Shown here: positions 38,464-51,471 of the stretch, one piece after another
How the letters are laid out: every line of letters begins with the position of its first letter
How positions within the stretch are numbered: the stretch's first letter is position 1
Source: Dipetalonema caudispina
Lineage: Eukaryota; Nematoda; Chromadorea; Rhabditida; Onchocercidae
Assembly: GCA_013365325.1 (NCBI GenBank)
Contig: JABVXV010000123.1
Coordinates: 1-64,000, forward strand
Direction: 5' to 3'
DNA length: 64,000 nucleotides
Made by a program: the position numbers and the translations under genes
The notes under the pieces: model-generated
Database searches by the model: none
What the model saw: the letters and a program-made list of their open reading frames with translations, nothing else
What the model was told of the DNA's origin: nothing

Positions 38464-41400
38464 ATGTGGACGGCAAGAAATATTCTGGCAGGTTTTCATC
38501 AACTGTCGCTATTCAGAGTAAATGCGGCATGCTTTCGTACAACATCTTTAACCAAATGGCAAAGTGAGTAGCTCTGAAGTTTGGTCTCTTGTCATGGATT
38601 TCAATATCTTGATCCAGCGAATGTATTTTTTGATCTAATTTCGATCTTCCGCTTTTTTCTTCATCCTAGAAGTACTAAAATTCGTCACATCTTCCTGGCA
38701 CTACCAATTCTCTGATAATTTTTTGAATTATGGCATGATCCGGAATAGCTAGAGTGTTTTTTCTATTCCCTCTGTTTTTGTGAATAAAGTATTGTTAATA
38801 TTTAGACTTCGAGAACGAAAGACATTTCGAACCCGGAGAAGATATTTTGAAGCGGATTTGGTATGCCTTAAAGTATGATGTAAAACGGTGGAAAAGGCGC
38901 TGGAAAGAAGTAATGCTTATTAATTACAGTATTATTTTTTCTTCCCTTTTCTTGTTCAGTTAATTATTTTAAGCTGTTTTCAATCATGTCACAAAAAATG
39001 ACTGCATACATTTCTGGGCAAGTGGTTTTTTTGGACTGTTATCACAACAGCATTGTTTCTACTTTTATTTGCAGCCTTTTTTATTTCAATTTTTGTTGAT
39101 GTATTTTTCAAAATATTTTCAAATAGAACAAACTGCAACAACTCTTTAAACAGTTGAAATTTTGATTTTAAGTTTTTACCAAATTATGCCACATCTTGCA
39201 AATTATACTGTATAAATTCCAGGCCAAAATGGATCCATATCAGAGAAATAATCCCATTGCACACACCAAACGACACACGATGGATCTTGAGTTATTTCCG
39301 TTCGAAACTGAAGTAATTCAATTAGATGCTAATTAGGTTGTCATTCGCATTGTCTTCATGGCATCTGCTTTGCTCTTCAATAGTTGCCTGAGATTTTTCC
39401 TTCGGTTGCACCAGAAATTCGATTATTTTAGAAGAAATCTGTTTTGATATTGTCCGATCGAATGCCAGTTAATGAAAATTGATAAGCGTCATTCACATTT
39501 AAATGTGTTGCTGTGATGAAGTTCTGAAGACATTTTAATTTGTTTGTCCCATAGCGCAGTGAAGACTAAAGCATTCATATAGCTCCGTAAGTTGAAGTTC
39601 CTCTAGATATTAATCATTGGAGGCGGCTTGATAGGATCGTCCGTTGCATACTGGTTAAAGCAAACATTTCGTGATGAAAACTACAAAGTGGTAGTTGTGG
39701 AGAACAACGATAAGGCAAGGATTTTTCAGATTTTTATTTTCTAAGCTCATCGGCTCGTTTAACTTTTCGAATGTGGTCTAAAGGCGAACATTTTCTAGTG
39801 TTTTGCAAAACTTTCAACATTTCAGAACTACCTTCATTGTAGTATAGTGGTGATTGGCTGATATAGTGCAAACTAAAAACCAGTTCTTAACCCTTTTCGA
39901 GCGTGATTTTCATTTCAAACCTTAATAGATTAAGTTTTATAGCTCTCGAACGTTATTTTCAATCTATAAATGCGCTAGAGCGTGTTGTGAAAAAGTAATG
40001 TTAAAGTTAATTTCTTTGGAAATTAGGAAACACGGGAGTTGAAAATGCAGTTCTTCACTTGCTTTTTCTATCTTTTTTAATCATAGTTTCAACTTACAGT
40101 TTGCACAGTGTGCTTCGATGTTAACATGTGGTGGTATCTCACAGCAGTTTTCAGTCCCAGAACATGTTATTATGTCAGCTTTTGCCGCTGAATATCTTCG
40201 TCATGCTGGCGAGCATTTGCGCATTTTAGGTGGATTTCCATTTTAAAATTTCATATATTCATATAAGAAGCGAGATAATTTCGTGAATAATTCTTCCACA
40301 GATATAGTTGAATCATCGGATTAATTACTTTTCTTCTTTATGATTGGTGTTACTGAAATTATTAGTACTTTTTGGTTTACAATAAATGTTTTTAGATAAC
40401 GACCCTCCTGATGTACATTTTTTACCAATGGGTTTCATGTATTTGGCTCGCACACCTGAAGAAGTGGAGCGACTGAAGCGGAATTGGGAAGTGCAAACGT
40501 TTGTATAATTGTATAATTGAATTAAAATTACTGGAAATATTCTGCTATAGGCAACTGATTGGTAAAAGTCAAAAGTTTACTTGATAGTAATTAGTACAGA
40601 CCCGCTCCACATTCATTTTGTTCTGTAGCCTTCTTCCTGTCACTTTATTTGCCTTAGTTTTGCTTTCGAATTTAAATAGACCGATAGTTTAGCCTTAATT
40701 TTTTTGCTACCAAAAATTTGAGATTAGATTCGAAAAATAATATATCTAAATCAACAGTGCAGTGTGGAAGAACGTAACCATTCAAAGCAACATTATGCCT
40801 ATCTCACTCATTTGCATGCTAATATAGTTTTATATGAGCTTTTTGAAAGAGATTCACAATACCAGAAAGATTTAGAGAAGTATCAGTATGTTATTTGGGA
40901 AAAGTACTAATAAAATTACTTCACAAAAGTATTAGTAAATTTTGCAGGCGAAATGGTGCTCGAATTGATTTGTTAAATCGTAGTCAGTTACACGCGAGGT
41001 TTCCTTTCATCAATTTTGATGATGTGTTACTCGGTTCATATGGTAAATTTGCTTTTATTTACTCGTTATGATACTGAGTGGGGTTGAAATAAAGTGGAAA
41101 TATTGTATGAAATTTTCTAGGTTTGGAAAATGAAGGTACAGTCGACTCTTGGCAATTGTTATCAGCTATACGGGAAAAGAATCTTACTTTAGGTGTACAG
41201 TATCTTAAAGGAGAAGTAGAAGGTATGCAACTAATACTCTTAGAACTTTGTGTGTTTGCCTTTGTTTTCATTATATACATATTTAAGAACTACCATTCGA
41301 TTAACCATTAGTACCCAAAATTACGAAGTAATATCCAAAGTTCCGTTTTGATTTCAAAAGAAACAGACTGCTAATGTTATCCATTTCTAAGCAAATCTGA

Positions 41401-43190
41401 AATAAAGCATTGTCTTTTAATGATCTCGGCATGCTGTACTAAATAACCAAACACTCTGGTTTTCCTAACAAAATTTGGAAATTTTCTTAAAATTTTTATT
41501 CTTATTAATTGATTGTTGCAGATTCTGTTTAATCTTTTGTAGTAATTTCTTTGTTGACCGCATTTTTCTCCTTTCAAGTTAACAGAATATGTGAAAAGCT
41601 AAGTAAGTAGCACTCTCTATTTTGTTCTTTGTCATGAAATTTCTAAATTGATTTCGTTAGACTTATGTTGCCATATAGCTTCTTGGGATATGGATTAGAA
41701 AATAGGAACAATAATTCGAGAAAGAAGGGAACAGAAATGTGATTTGACTTCACTAGCGTAGTTTGGATGATTGTTTTAATGTGAATTGTGCATTTTCAGG
41801 TTTTTATTTTGGCCAAAGATATGGTACTACAGAAATACATGGTATTGGAGATGATGCTGATGAAGCAATTTGGCGTCATATGAGTATTCGCGGAGCTTAT
41901 GTTAGCATTTTAACTCTATTCTCCAGGTTTTTATCTAAATCCTTTTATAGTTTTTGCAACAAGAAAATTGGTAGATATACTTGTAGGTTCGCCCCCAAAT
42001 GACAGATGCTTCTGCAAGGATCATACGATGTAATCAAATTGTTGTTGCTGCTGGTGCTTGGTCTGGCCGCATTGCTGAAATGGCAAGAATTGGTAAGATA
42101 TTTGTTTTACTTACAAATTTAATATTTTTTATTAAGAAGCTTCGAAGTACAAAGGGATTTGAAAGGAGAGCTTCAAACTTTTAGGAAGGGGACGAGATTT
42201 GTTGGCTGTTAAGATACCAGTTGTTGCACGAAAGCGTATGATATTTGTTGTACATGTACCTGATGTACCCGCTTTGGATATGCCAGCTCTTGTCGATCCC
42301 AGTGGTGTTTATTGTTTGATGGAAGAAGTTGGCAATACATTCATTTGTGGAAAAATCCCGAGTAAGGTGAGGAATTCCGACGAATTGCGGAAAGTATGAG
42401 CTGTTTTTCATCCATTTCCTTCCTGTATTTACGATTGTGATTTTACAGGAGGAAGATGAAAAAATTGACCACTCGAATCTGAAAGTAGATTACGACTACT
42501 TTTATAATCATATTTGGCCAATTTTAGTGAAACGTGTCCCAGCATTTAGAAATTTGAAAGTAAGTTTTGTCGAGATGTCGACGGTTTTCATGCTAGTGAC
42601 CTCTGGAAAAATTCTGAGAGTCTTGATGAATAGATTTATTCCTCGTTTATAAATGCAAAATTGCGTATTTCTTCCAATATTGGCTATCATTTAATGAAGA
42701 TAATGTATATCAAAATGATAAGCTTCGCTTTACATTCTCTTTATTATGATATAGATAAATTTCGCACTTGCTTAAAGGATCCATTCCTGCAGAAAGATGA
42801 GGTCTTTCAAGTCAAGTTAAAATAATTAAACTGAAATAAATTGCATATTTTACATTAGAAATAGCAGAAAATGTATATTTACATACTAGTTGAATTCGAT
42901 TGATTCATTCCGAGAAATTTTTTTAGAGAAATTTTTAGATTAAAAGTGCTTGGGCAGGTTATGAAGATGTGAATACATTCGACAACTCACCAGTTATCGG
43001 AGAGCATTTGCTTTATCAAAATTTGCATTTTCTTTGCGGATTTGGGAATCGCGGGATGCAGCATGCCTTAGCTGTTGGACGAAGTTATGCTGAAAAATTA
43101 TTGGAAGGCGCATATTTGTCATTAAATTTGCGGAAATTTGATATGAGACGATTAGTGAAAATGGAAAAATTAGAGGAAGAGTATGGCTGA
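38464..43190 (+). CDS. FOXRED1: FOXRED1-type FAD oxidoreductase, complex I assembly
   Basis: Thirteen exons joined in phase give 527 residues: 38464-38563, 38806-38909, 39223-39312, 39607-39714, 40100-40229, 40396-40498, 40948-41042, 41121-41222, 41800-41900, 41987-42092, 42185-42366, 42449-42559, 42939-43190. The first 33 residues (MWTARNILAGFHQLSLFRV...) are basic and amphipathic, as in a mitochondrial presequence. A DAO-type FAD fold follows: IIGGGLIGSSVAYWL (the GxGxxG dinucleotide site), CGGISQQFS, the VVAAGAWSGRIA segment, SAWAGYEDVNTFD, and the C-terminal CGFGNRGMQHA, which corresponds to the FAD-contacting GFSGHG segment of the human protein. The family supports assembly of respiratory complex I. 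Intron 4 has a GC donor (AAG|GCAAGG). An alternative donor 27 bases beyond 42366 would add nine residues. AATAAA at 43299-43304 follows the stop. Confidence 0.94.
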
Positions 43191-43795
43191 TTGAAACGAT
43201 ATTCTATTGTGCAGCAATATAGTTGTCATTCGATCTTTTTGTTATTTTTACTTTATATTGTTAGTTTTTTCTCTATGAACAACATTTACTAACGGCCAAA
43301 TAAACTTTATGATTTGATGTTTACTTCGTAAACCTTCTGTAGAAGATATTAACTTAACGCCGTGTTCTCCATAATCCATAATTCTTTAAGGACAGTGCTG
43401 ATTGACTGGGCCGTTCTAGTGATCAACATGTTTTTCCTTTAGTATACTTGATGGTAAAAATTTGTTTGTTTTATGGAAAGTATTAATTTGAGATAGTACC
43501 AATAAATATCTTCTAGGAATACTTCATCTATATTTATCCAGAAGAGTGGTGCTTCTTAGTCTATACCGTTGCTCAAATAGTCTGTAAATTTATTTTTTGA
43601 AATATTTATTTATCAAAGATAATATTTTGTAATGTACGAAACCGGTTTATGCACACTGAAGAGAGCTGATGCGCCAAGCATTTTTTCCAGACTTATTGCA
43701 TCTCATCATTACCTGTCTTTGTTTCAATTTTTCTAGATACATTTTATATTTATATAAAATTCACATACTTACTGTGGATTAACGTGCAATTTTCG
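43191..43795. other. FOXRED1 3' UTR and PIN1 5' region
   Basis: Contains the FOXRED1 polyadenylation signal (43299-43304) and, at about 43727-43736, a pyrimidine tract ending TTTTTCTAG that may be the trans-splice acceptor for the PIN1 transcript, 59 bases before its ATG. Confidence 0.5.
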
Positions 43796-45457
43796 ATGTC
43801 TTCATCTAATGAGCCGGAAAAGAAACGTAGTAGATCGGATGATGGCGATCAAGTTGAAGAAGAAGAGAAGGAAGCGGTAAAGGAATTACCAAAGGGATGG
43901 GAGAAACGAATGAGTCGCTCAAATAGTTTGTTTAACATTTTCTTAATGATAATATTTCTGATTAATTTATTAATCGTTCAGAACTAGGGAAGCCGGAAGT
44001 ATAGCATCTTTCGCATTCTCATTCGTGCAATCATTTCAGACCGATTTTACTATTTCAATGTATACACTGGTCGTAGTCAATGGGAGCGACCTACAAAACC
44101 AGCTGATCCGGCACAAGCAAGCTTGAATGAAGTATATTTCAAAAGCTTTTTTTCCTGTGATTACTTAACATCTCTTCATATCATATATGAGAGGTTTACA
44201 AGAATAAAAAACTTCGAATTAATATTTCGTTTGTTAATAACGTAATAGTCATTACAGATCATTTGATAATTTTCCGGCAATCTGAAACAGAATTTTACTA
44301 AAAAACAAATCGAAAATGCATTATAAGCCATTAACCAAATTTTTGGTCCATTATTTTACATTTTCATTTGCTTTAAGGTAGTACATTTGATAAGTTATTA
44401 ATATGCGTCATTTATAGGTACATTGCGCACATTTATTAGTTAAACATAGTGGTTCGAGGCGTCCTTCATCTTGGCGTTCAGATGTTATTACACGATCAAA
44501 GGAAGATGCAAGGAAGATTTTAACTGGTTCGACTCAGTTTCCTAATGTTTTTTTTTTCTTTTTTGAAGGGAGAAGAATTTATTATACTTTTTGAGGAATC
44601 TCAGATATGTAGAACAAAGTTTTGTTCACCTAATATTTCGGATCACACTGCGTTTGTGACCGTTCTAAAGGTGCACTATAATTCCAGTCTCTGAGATGGT
44701 GAAGAAAAATGGGCAAGAGATTAGACTAATTTTTCATCTACTATACATCTATTTAACAATATTATTGTCTCATTTTTCCAGGTCTAATATACTTCTCATC
44801 GAAGATATTTTCTCAGAAAAATACATGGTTTTTTTTTTTTTTTTTCAGGATATAGAAAGCAAATTGAGGATGCATCTGATAAAAAATCAAAATTGAGAGA
44901 TTTGGCAAAAGAATTTAGTGATTGCTCCTCAGCGAAACGAGGTGGTGATTTGGGGTTTTTCAAACGACGACAGATGCAAAAATCTTTTGAAGACGCTGCT
45001 TTTGCTCTTGGAGTAACTTGCATTTCATTTCAGAAAAATTTTTAAATAATCGTTGTTGTTAAGCGTGTAGTAATAGTATCTTTAGAAATATTACCATGAG
45101 CGAGATGCTGAAATGTGATATATTGCGGCTTAAGTATGTTGCGACATCTTAAATCGGTTTTTATTACATATTTTATATAGAGGAAAAAAGACTAAATCGA
45201 CATACTTGGATTTTTTCCAAGAAAAATACTCTACCAGTTCTGTTGCAATTTTACGAAATGCTTCTGTGCACCGTCTAGGAAAATTTTTTTATGAAACTGT
45301 ATAATCACATTTTTATTGCAAGTTGTTAAGCAATCGTACATACTTTATGGAATCAGAAAATTATTGCCAATTTTTTTTTTTTTTTTTTCAGGTTGGACAG
45401 TTGAGCGATATAGTTGACACTGATTCGGGCTTACATCTTATTTATCGAATTGCTTGA
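43796..45457 (+). CDS. PIN1: PIN1-type peptidyl-prolyl cis-trans isomerase
   Basis: Five exons give 186 residues: 43796-43925, 44040-44131, 44418-44526, 44849-45012, 45392-45457. The enzyme isomerises phospho-Ser/Thr-Pro bonds. An acidic and basic N-terminal extension (about 30 residues, with KKRSR as a possible nuclear signal) is not present in the human protein. A WW domain follows ([13 protein letters not shown], then [17 protein letters not shown], both tryptophans present), then a parvulin domain: [16 protein letters not shown] holds the phosphate-binding Lys and Arg pair, the catalytic Cys is in [14 protein letters not shown], and the domain ends [12 protein letters not shown]. The start is the ATG at 43796; a longer in-frame reading to 43784 would need a non-ATG codon. 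AATAAA at 45698-45703 is a plausible 3' end signal. All exon junctions keep phase. Confidence 0.96.
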
Positions 45458-47103
45458 TAAGCGATCTCTTTCTTTTTGTCGCATGTTATAGTCTTCTTAG
45501 CTTTTGTGAATCTAAAATTTTTCCTGTGCGGGTTTTAACTTCGCATTGCAGTTGTAAAGTTTGTTTTCTCTTTCTTTGTAGTTGATTGCTCTCTCCTTTT
45601 CTCAATTCTTTCAGGTTTTCCCTGTTTTTTTTTTTTCTTTCTTCTGGGACTGCGGAGTACAACAACCTTAATTTAAATACAGTTTTATTTGTGAAGAATA
45701 AAACTAAATATATGTTTGGGATTCACTAAATTTATTAACCGTGCTGATTCGTTTGATGATGCTGCCGCTGCTTCGTTCAAATGCTGTCTTAATAAATTCA
45801 ATTTCAAAACCTATATTGTTCTACTTCCTGGAAGTAATTTTATTTGTTCGATAGTTCTGTTGCAAAAATGACCTATTGTTAAATTTGTTCATTTGCTTAC
45901 TTATATTTTCACAATTTACATTCTTAAAAGATGATGGTCAAGGAGAGGAAAACGAGAAAGATATGAGTAGAAAGTAATAAAATAAGTTTTGATAATGTGT
46001 GAGTGAAGTTGCGATCGATTAGAAGACTAACAATATATTAACATTAATGTAACTCAATTGTTAGAAATCTAATACTTTTATTAAGTTTTTTCATCGAACT
46101 ACAAATGCATTCTTCCATGACCAATTCACAAGCTTTTGATAATTCAAGATGAACATATGAACTTGTTAACAATTTCATCAATGTCCATTTGTATTCTTGG
46201 TTAAATTGAAAAGCAGTAAATGGTTTCAAATCAAATTGACAATACTTTAATATGAAAAGCAGTTATCACAAAAAACTGTCATAGTTTACTTATCCTTAAC
46301 ATAATTTTATGTAAAGAATAAGTATTATTTCATTGATATTTTGTAATGGCTAAACTAAGAGAGAACTGGAAGTTATGATAGGCATTTTATCTTTGTAGAA
46401 ATATTGGATGTATATTACCCGTACTTATTTTGGAATAGGATAGCAAAACATAAATGAGATTTGTGGATTTTTATTAGTTGAATATTTATTTCAAAGTAGA
46501 ATAGCTAAAAAATGATTTTATTTAGGTAATTTTAACAATTAGTAGTGGTTTGAATTAGTCAGTGCTTTAGTTATCGTAGTAAACTTTATTTTTGTAGTAA
46601 TCAGTATTTCGACATTGATATTTTATATGTTATTGTTAAACACTTATAGAACATTCAATAAAACTTCAAGTCATTAATAAGTTTGATCTGAATCATTGAA
46701 TAATAGTAGAACTTTAGGTAGTAAGACACTTAGCGTTGACAATGACCATATATTTACATCTAATTATGTAAATTGAAGTTATCAGTATTATGCTGGGAGA
46801 TGACCTTTACGAAATTCTTCAAACACTTATCATTAATCTTCACTTCATTGAATTTCATTTTTGTTCTGATTTTTGTGAATAGGAAAATTTACTTTAGGTT
46901 CGAGTTTTCCAATGATTCTATTTTTGGAATTTGTTTTGCTTATATTGATAAGCTTATAGTAATGAGCTGACGCGTTAATTGATATGTATTCTACTTTGAT
47001 TTTATTTTTTTGACTTTTATTATATTTTCAAAATTGAAAGTAATTAGTAACGTGCTGTTAAGTGTTCGAATCAAGGGAGAAATTCGGAAATTGACAAGGA
47101 ACA
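45458..47103. other. Intergenic between PIN1 and ROMO1
   Basis: Carries the PIN1 3' UTR (AATAAA at 45698). The 61-codon frame on the minus strand (46044-46229) has mixed composition but no acceptor or family match. Nothing else supported. Confidence 0.5.
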
Positions 47104-47794
47104 ATGCCAGTGCCACAATATCAGGGCATCACTGGACATCCACAAATATCATGCTGGCAAAAAATGAAAATGGGCCTACTTATGGGTGTATTCATTGGTT
47201 GTGCATCAGGTGCTATTATCGGAACTGCTAGTGCATTCAGGTTGGCATACTACGCTTGTTTCTTTTTGTAACACTTGATAAATTACAAATTGTATAGTTC
47301 GTAATTGTAGTTTCATTATGTACCTAAAGTCTACCGGTGATCATTTGAAGAGAGATTGCTTCTCTACGCAGAATTTCTATTTATTTCTTTACAAAAATTG
47401 GAAATTTTGTGACATTAAAAGTCATATAAATATATTGATTATAGTAGCAGTGGTTTATATTAATTTGAAGATATAAAATTAGCAACTTAAATAAACCCTG
47501 AACTATAAGTACATTCAAATTTAGGTTTCTATCATCAAATCCAACTGATGGGCTGATCATCTAGAAAATTGTATCATTATTATTCATAAATTTTTAGTCA
47601 TCGTAGTCACAATTATAGCTTCTAGTGATATATTCAGTTATCATTATGAGGAAGGTTTGATCGAAATGATCTTATTGGTTTTTAGCATGGGTTTTCGAGG
47701 ACGTGCGATGATGGCACAAGTTGGACGATATTCTACAAAAATGGGTGGTTCATTTGCTGTATTTATGATGATAGCACAAGGATTGCGTTGTTGA
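47104..47794 (+). CDS. ROMO1: ROMO1 homologue, inner-membrane ROS modulator
   Basis: Two exons, 47104-47240 and 47686-47794, joined at AG|GTTGGC...TTTTTAG|C, give 81 residues (human protein 79). The protein is a small mitochondrial inner-membrane component that in other animals affects ROS production, cristae shape and protein import through the TIM23 complex. Seen here: MPVPQYQG start, a glycine-rich hydrophobic helix (GLLMGVFIGCASGAIIG), the basic linker SMGFRGRAMMAQVGR and a second helix MGGSFAVFMMIAQGLRC. The two cysteines near residue 17 and at the very end match those of the human protein. No pyrimidine-rich trans-splice acceptor is clear upstream of the ATG. Confidence 0.95.
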
Positions 47795-49786
47795 CAGATG
47801 TCTTCTCTTCTCTTTTTATAGAAGCGATAGCAATGATTAATGTAAGCAATTAGCTGAAAATTTCGATGAATTTGATTGCTTATCTGATTTCTTAAAAAGA
47901 ACATTTTTCCTTGAATGCTTCACCTTGCAATTGGGATTCATTTTTTCATTACTAAGATTTGATACTCGAGACCTTTTCTGGCTGCTTTTTACTGATTCTT
48001 GCTGCATTTTGCGGGAGCATTCGAAGATGTGCTTATCACTTATTATTATCAATAGTATGAATGATAAATTATATTTTCTGCTTCCGATAGTAATTTAAAT
48101 ACGTTTGTGTTCCTTCTAAACAAACTTTTTGTGGCTTTGGAATTTCAAATACGTTTGTGATTCTCTTGGAAAATTTTTCTGCATATTTTATTGCTCAAGT
48201 TGTAAATTCTATGTTCAACAAAGTATTTGCAAAAATTTAAATAGATTTTTGTTATGCTTCATATAACTTAAGCAAAACGTTTAGTGCAAGAAAAGTTTGT
48301 TCTACGATCGTTAGCTCGTTACTTTCGTCTTTTTCAATATTATATCAAAGTTCTTATAAATATTCGGTTGTATCAAAGGGGCACTGATACGTCGATTATG
48401 GAAGAGTGTTCAACTTCAGATGGCCATATATCTTTCCTGTTTTAATTTCATGGTATGAGTTTGAAGAAACTGAAACGCTGCTCAAATAAATCCACTTTTA
48501 CCGAATGGTGTAGCTTGAGGGAAGTTGTACTTAAATCAGTTCTGTACCTTTTATTTTTCAGTCAAGTTTTCAGTGACTTTTACTGTTTCGAATTCTTGTG
48601 ATAACATTCGTCACTTTTGGCATAAAACTTTTGCTGAACACGAAATGAAAATTTTTTCACCTTATTGTTAATTGAGAAATACAAAAAAAAAAAAAAAAAA
48701 ATGGAAACAGCGTAATGAATTCTCAACACGTTATCAAAACTCGATAATTTTAATTGAGGTCGTTTAGGTAACTGCTACTTTTTTAGGTGATTACCGAAAA
48801 ATTATATATTTGAACATTATTTTCATCCATATTTTGCTTCTAAATATTATCGGAATACTTTAAAGTAATGAAATTCGGAAATAATTCTAAAAATACGGGA
48901 GATGGATAAGATACTGCACAGTTTAAAAATCAGTGGAATTTATTAAGAAGATGTGGGCGGGAATTTTTTGCCATTTTAGCATGATATTAAACTGAACATT
49001 AAATTTACAAGTCAAATTATCAGCTAATAAGAAATTCAAGGAGCTATTTGAATGTTATTATATTGCAAAAGAAGAGCAAATATCAAAAAAAGCAAATATC
49101 TATTTACTGCACATTAGAATGTAATCTACACTAATTCATTTGTAAGGATAACTATTATTCATAAGTAAAAGATTAATTAATATGTAATGAAATATGAAAA
49201 AGTAATTGAAATATGAAAGGAAACAAGCAAACAAAAAAGAGAATTATTTGAGATTTTTTTTACAAAAATATGTTTGATAAACAGTACTATGTAGTATAAT
49301 TACAAGGCAACACTAATTAATGAATGAATAAGCAGAATTGGTTCTCATTAATGGATAAGATCATAGCGGTTTCTCTAAATTACTGCAATTAACTTTTGAA
49401 TCAAAAATTTTTCCAGATTTCATATTATTTTACAAATTCCCATTTTCATTCTTCTTATATGAATTAAACACAAACATATTACATTACAAAACATAAATAT
49501 CACACTTACATTAATTCGATGAATTGTGTTTCATCGTATCGTATCCGGCAATAAGCAAAACGGTGTGACATATTCCCGGTTACATTCCAGCATCAATAGT
49601 ATGCAAATGGTAGTGTAACGAAATTCCATTTGCAAAATGTCAGAATGTTAAATTTAAGAATTGAAATATGTATTATTTTAGAATTTTTCAAAAAATTCAG
49701 CAATTTTTAAAATATATTAAAATTTACTGATTCTTACTAGGGGTTTGCAGTTCAGAATAAAATTCAACAAATGAGATTCGTTCTAT
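47795..49786. other. Convergent intergenic region
   Basis: 3' flanks of ROMO1 (plus) and the collagen (minus). Frames at 47644-47904 and 47837-48052 on the minus strand are shadows or chance. An A19 run lies near 48690. No gene seen. Confidence 0.55.
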
Positions 49787-51459
49787 CTAATATCCTACAG
49801 CTACTCTTGGTGGTGGACAATGATCGCACAATCCGGTGTATCCCTGTGGTCCTTGTACACCTGGTTCACCTATCTCCCCTATTAAACCAGGAAATCCATC
49901 GTTGCCCGGATCACCGGGTGGCCCTTCTTCCCCATCCTTACCTGGTAATCCATTTTGACCAGGATATCCCGGGAAACCTTGTTCTCCTCTACGACCACGT
50001 TGTCCTTGCGGTCCTTCAGGAACAAATATTTCAACAACAAACCCAGGAAGTCCAGGAGGTCCCTGAAGACCTGGTTGGCCAGGAGGACCAGGTGGTCCAA
50101 ACTGCCCTTGTTTACCAGGATGTCCAGGTAAGCCTGGATATCCGTCACGACCTGGGAAACCTGGCAAGCCCATTGGCCCTTTCCGGCCTGGGTATCCCGG
50201 ACGACCAGGTTCACTTTCTTCGCATTCAAAACAGAAAATAACGCGTTCTGGTTGTTTCGGTGGCGGAGCATCCGGTCCATTCATACCTGGTCGTCCTGGT
50301 AATCCAACCAGACCATCTTGTCCATCTGGGCCCGGTGGACCTCTTGGTCCTGGTGGTGACACACCACATCCACAGCATAAGTTTCTCCTCATTGATAATG
50401 TTTGTTGATTTCGATACGAATATTTATCTATTGTACCAACAAAACTTGCTAATCGTTTGTGTCTTCGTCCTCCAACTAGAATCTGCAAATAATACTACTA
50501 CAATACTAATTTCGTTTTCAACCAATAATATGGTCTTTCAAATTTTATTCAAAATTTGTTAATCTTAACATATTCATTAAAACCAATTATAATTTATATG
50601 TTATTATATTTGTGCAAAACTTATTTATCATTATATATCGATATATTATGGAAATTATAAAATAATAAAAATGATAAATATTGTAATGCATTGCACATTA
50701 ATTATAGTACAGAAATGATGAAAACTGTTCTGAACAATTATTAAATTAAAGAGAGTAAATTATTCATAATAATACAATAAATTATCATATTTAGCCAACA
50801 AACAAACAAAAAAAAAGAAAAAAAGATTTAACAGAAATTATTTCTTAAATACTTTCATGCAATCTTCAAAGTTTTGAAAATTTTTCTTGAAATTCTTACG
50901 ATAATTTTTTTTTCTGCTTAAAAAAACTGTAAAAATATCTGCTTATATAAATGTTGCTAGCAGCATTTATATGAACTTCTTATTTATTAGCACAAATTTT
51001 TTATTCAATTTATCTGATAATAATTTATTGGAAAATCCAAATGATATTAACAAACTTATCAAATGTTATAGATGAAATTAGAGAGATGCCATTAGTGTAA
51101 TTTTAAATTTGTAATGAATTAATAGTAACAACGAAATGCTCTTACTATTCAAAATTTATGTTTCTTTCACTTTTGTTTTTTTTATTAAAGAAGAATAGAT
51201 ATTTTATATGCAAATGAAGAATACAAACTTGTGTTTTAGATACTTCCTTCCAAATATTTCGACTTCGTTGCTTGCAAAAATCAACATTATTTTGCATGTT
51301 TGAATGCACATGTTGCAAATAATTGTAGAAGAGCGGTATTGAAAACATACAAACAAATGTTGCAGTTGTTGTTAAAGTTACAGCAAATAATGTTACACGT
51401 CGTAAGCTTATCAATTGTTGATGCAAAATAATTTTGGTTGAGCCATATTCATCCATCAT
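49787..51459 (-). CDS. Nematode cuticle collagen
   Basis: Two exons, 51459-51229 and 50482-49787, joined in phase 0, give 308 residues. The N-terminal exon holds a hydrophobic anchor ([20 protein letters not shown]) and the cuticle-collagen N-terminal domain. Exon 2 begins with a basic stretch, GGRRHKR, which fits the subtilisin-type processing site (RxxR) of these collagens. Cysteine-flanked Gly-X-Y blocks follow: [11 protein letters not shown] starts the first, a break with CFECEES separates it from the second, a further hydrophobic break (FVVEIFVPE) interrupts it, and a short C-terminal domain ends [14 protein letters not shown]. Such proteins trimerise, are secreted by the epidermis and are cross-linked into the cuticle. 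TTTTCAG lies two bases before the ATG. Confidence 0.95.
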
Positions 51460-51461
51460 TG

Positions 51462-51471
51462 CTGAAAATTT
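51462..51471 (-). other. Likely SL trans-splice acceptor of the collagen
   Basis: On the minus strand AAATTTTCAG ends at 51462, then CA, then the ATG at 51459. This is the textbook nematode acceptor sequence placed right at the start codon. Confidence 0.75.

Noticed and set aside
46044..46229. 61-codon minus-strand frame with mixed residues
   Set aside because: No upstream acceptor, no partner exon and no recognised family.
47055..47080. GTTCGAATC resembling a tRNA T-loop
   Set aside because: No acceptor stem, D-arm or anticodon arm could be built around it, and it directly precedes ROMO1.
47644..48052. Minus-strand frames behind ROMO1
   Set aside because: They overlap ROMO1 exon 2 or its 3' flank and have no family or splice support.
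49771..50562. Plus-strand frames opposite the collagen (156 and 100 codons)
   Set aside because: They are antisense shadows of Gly-X-Y coding DNA.
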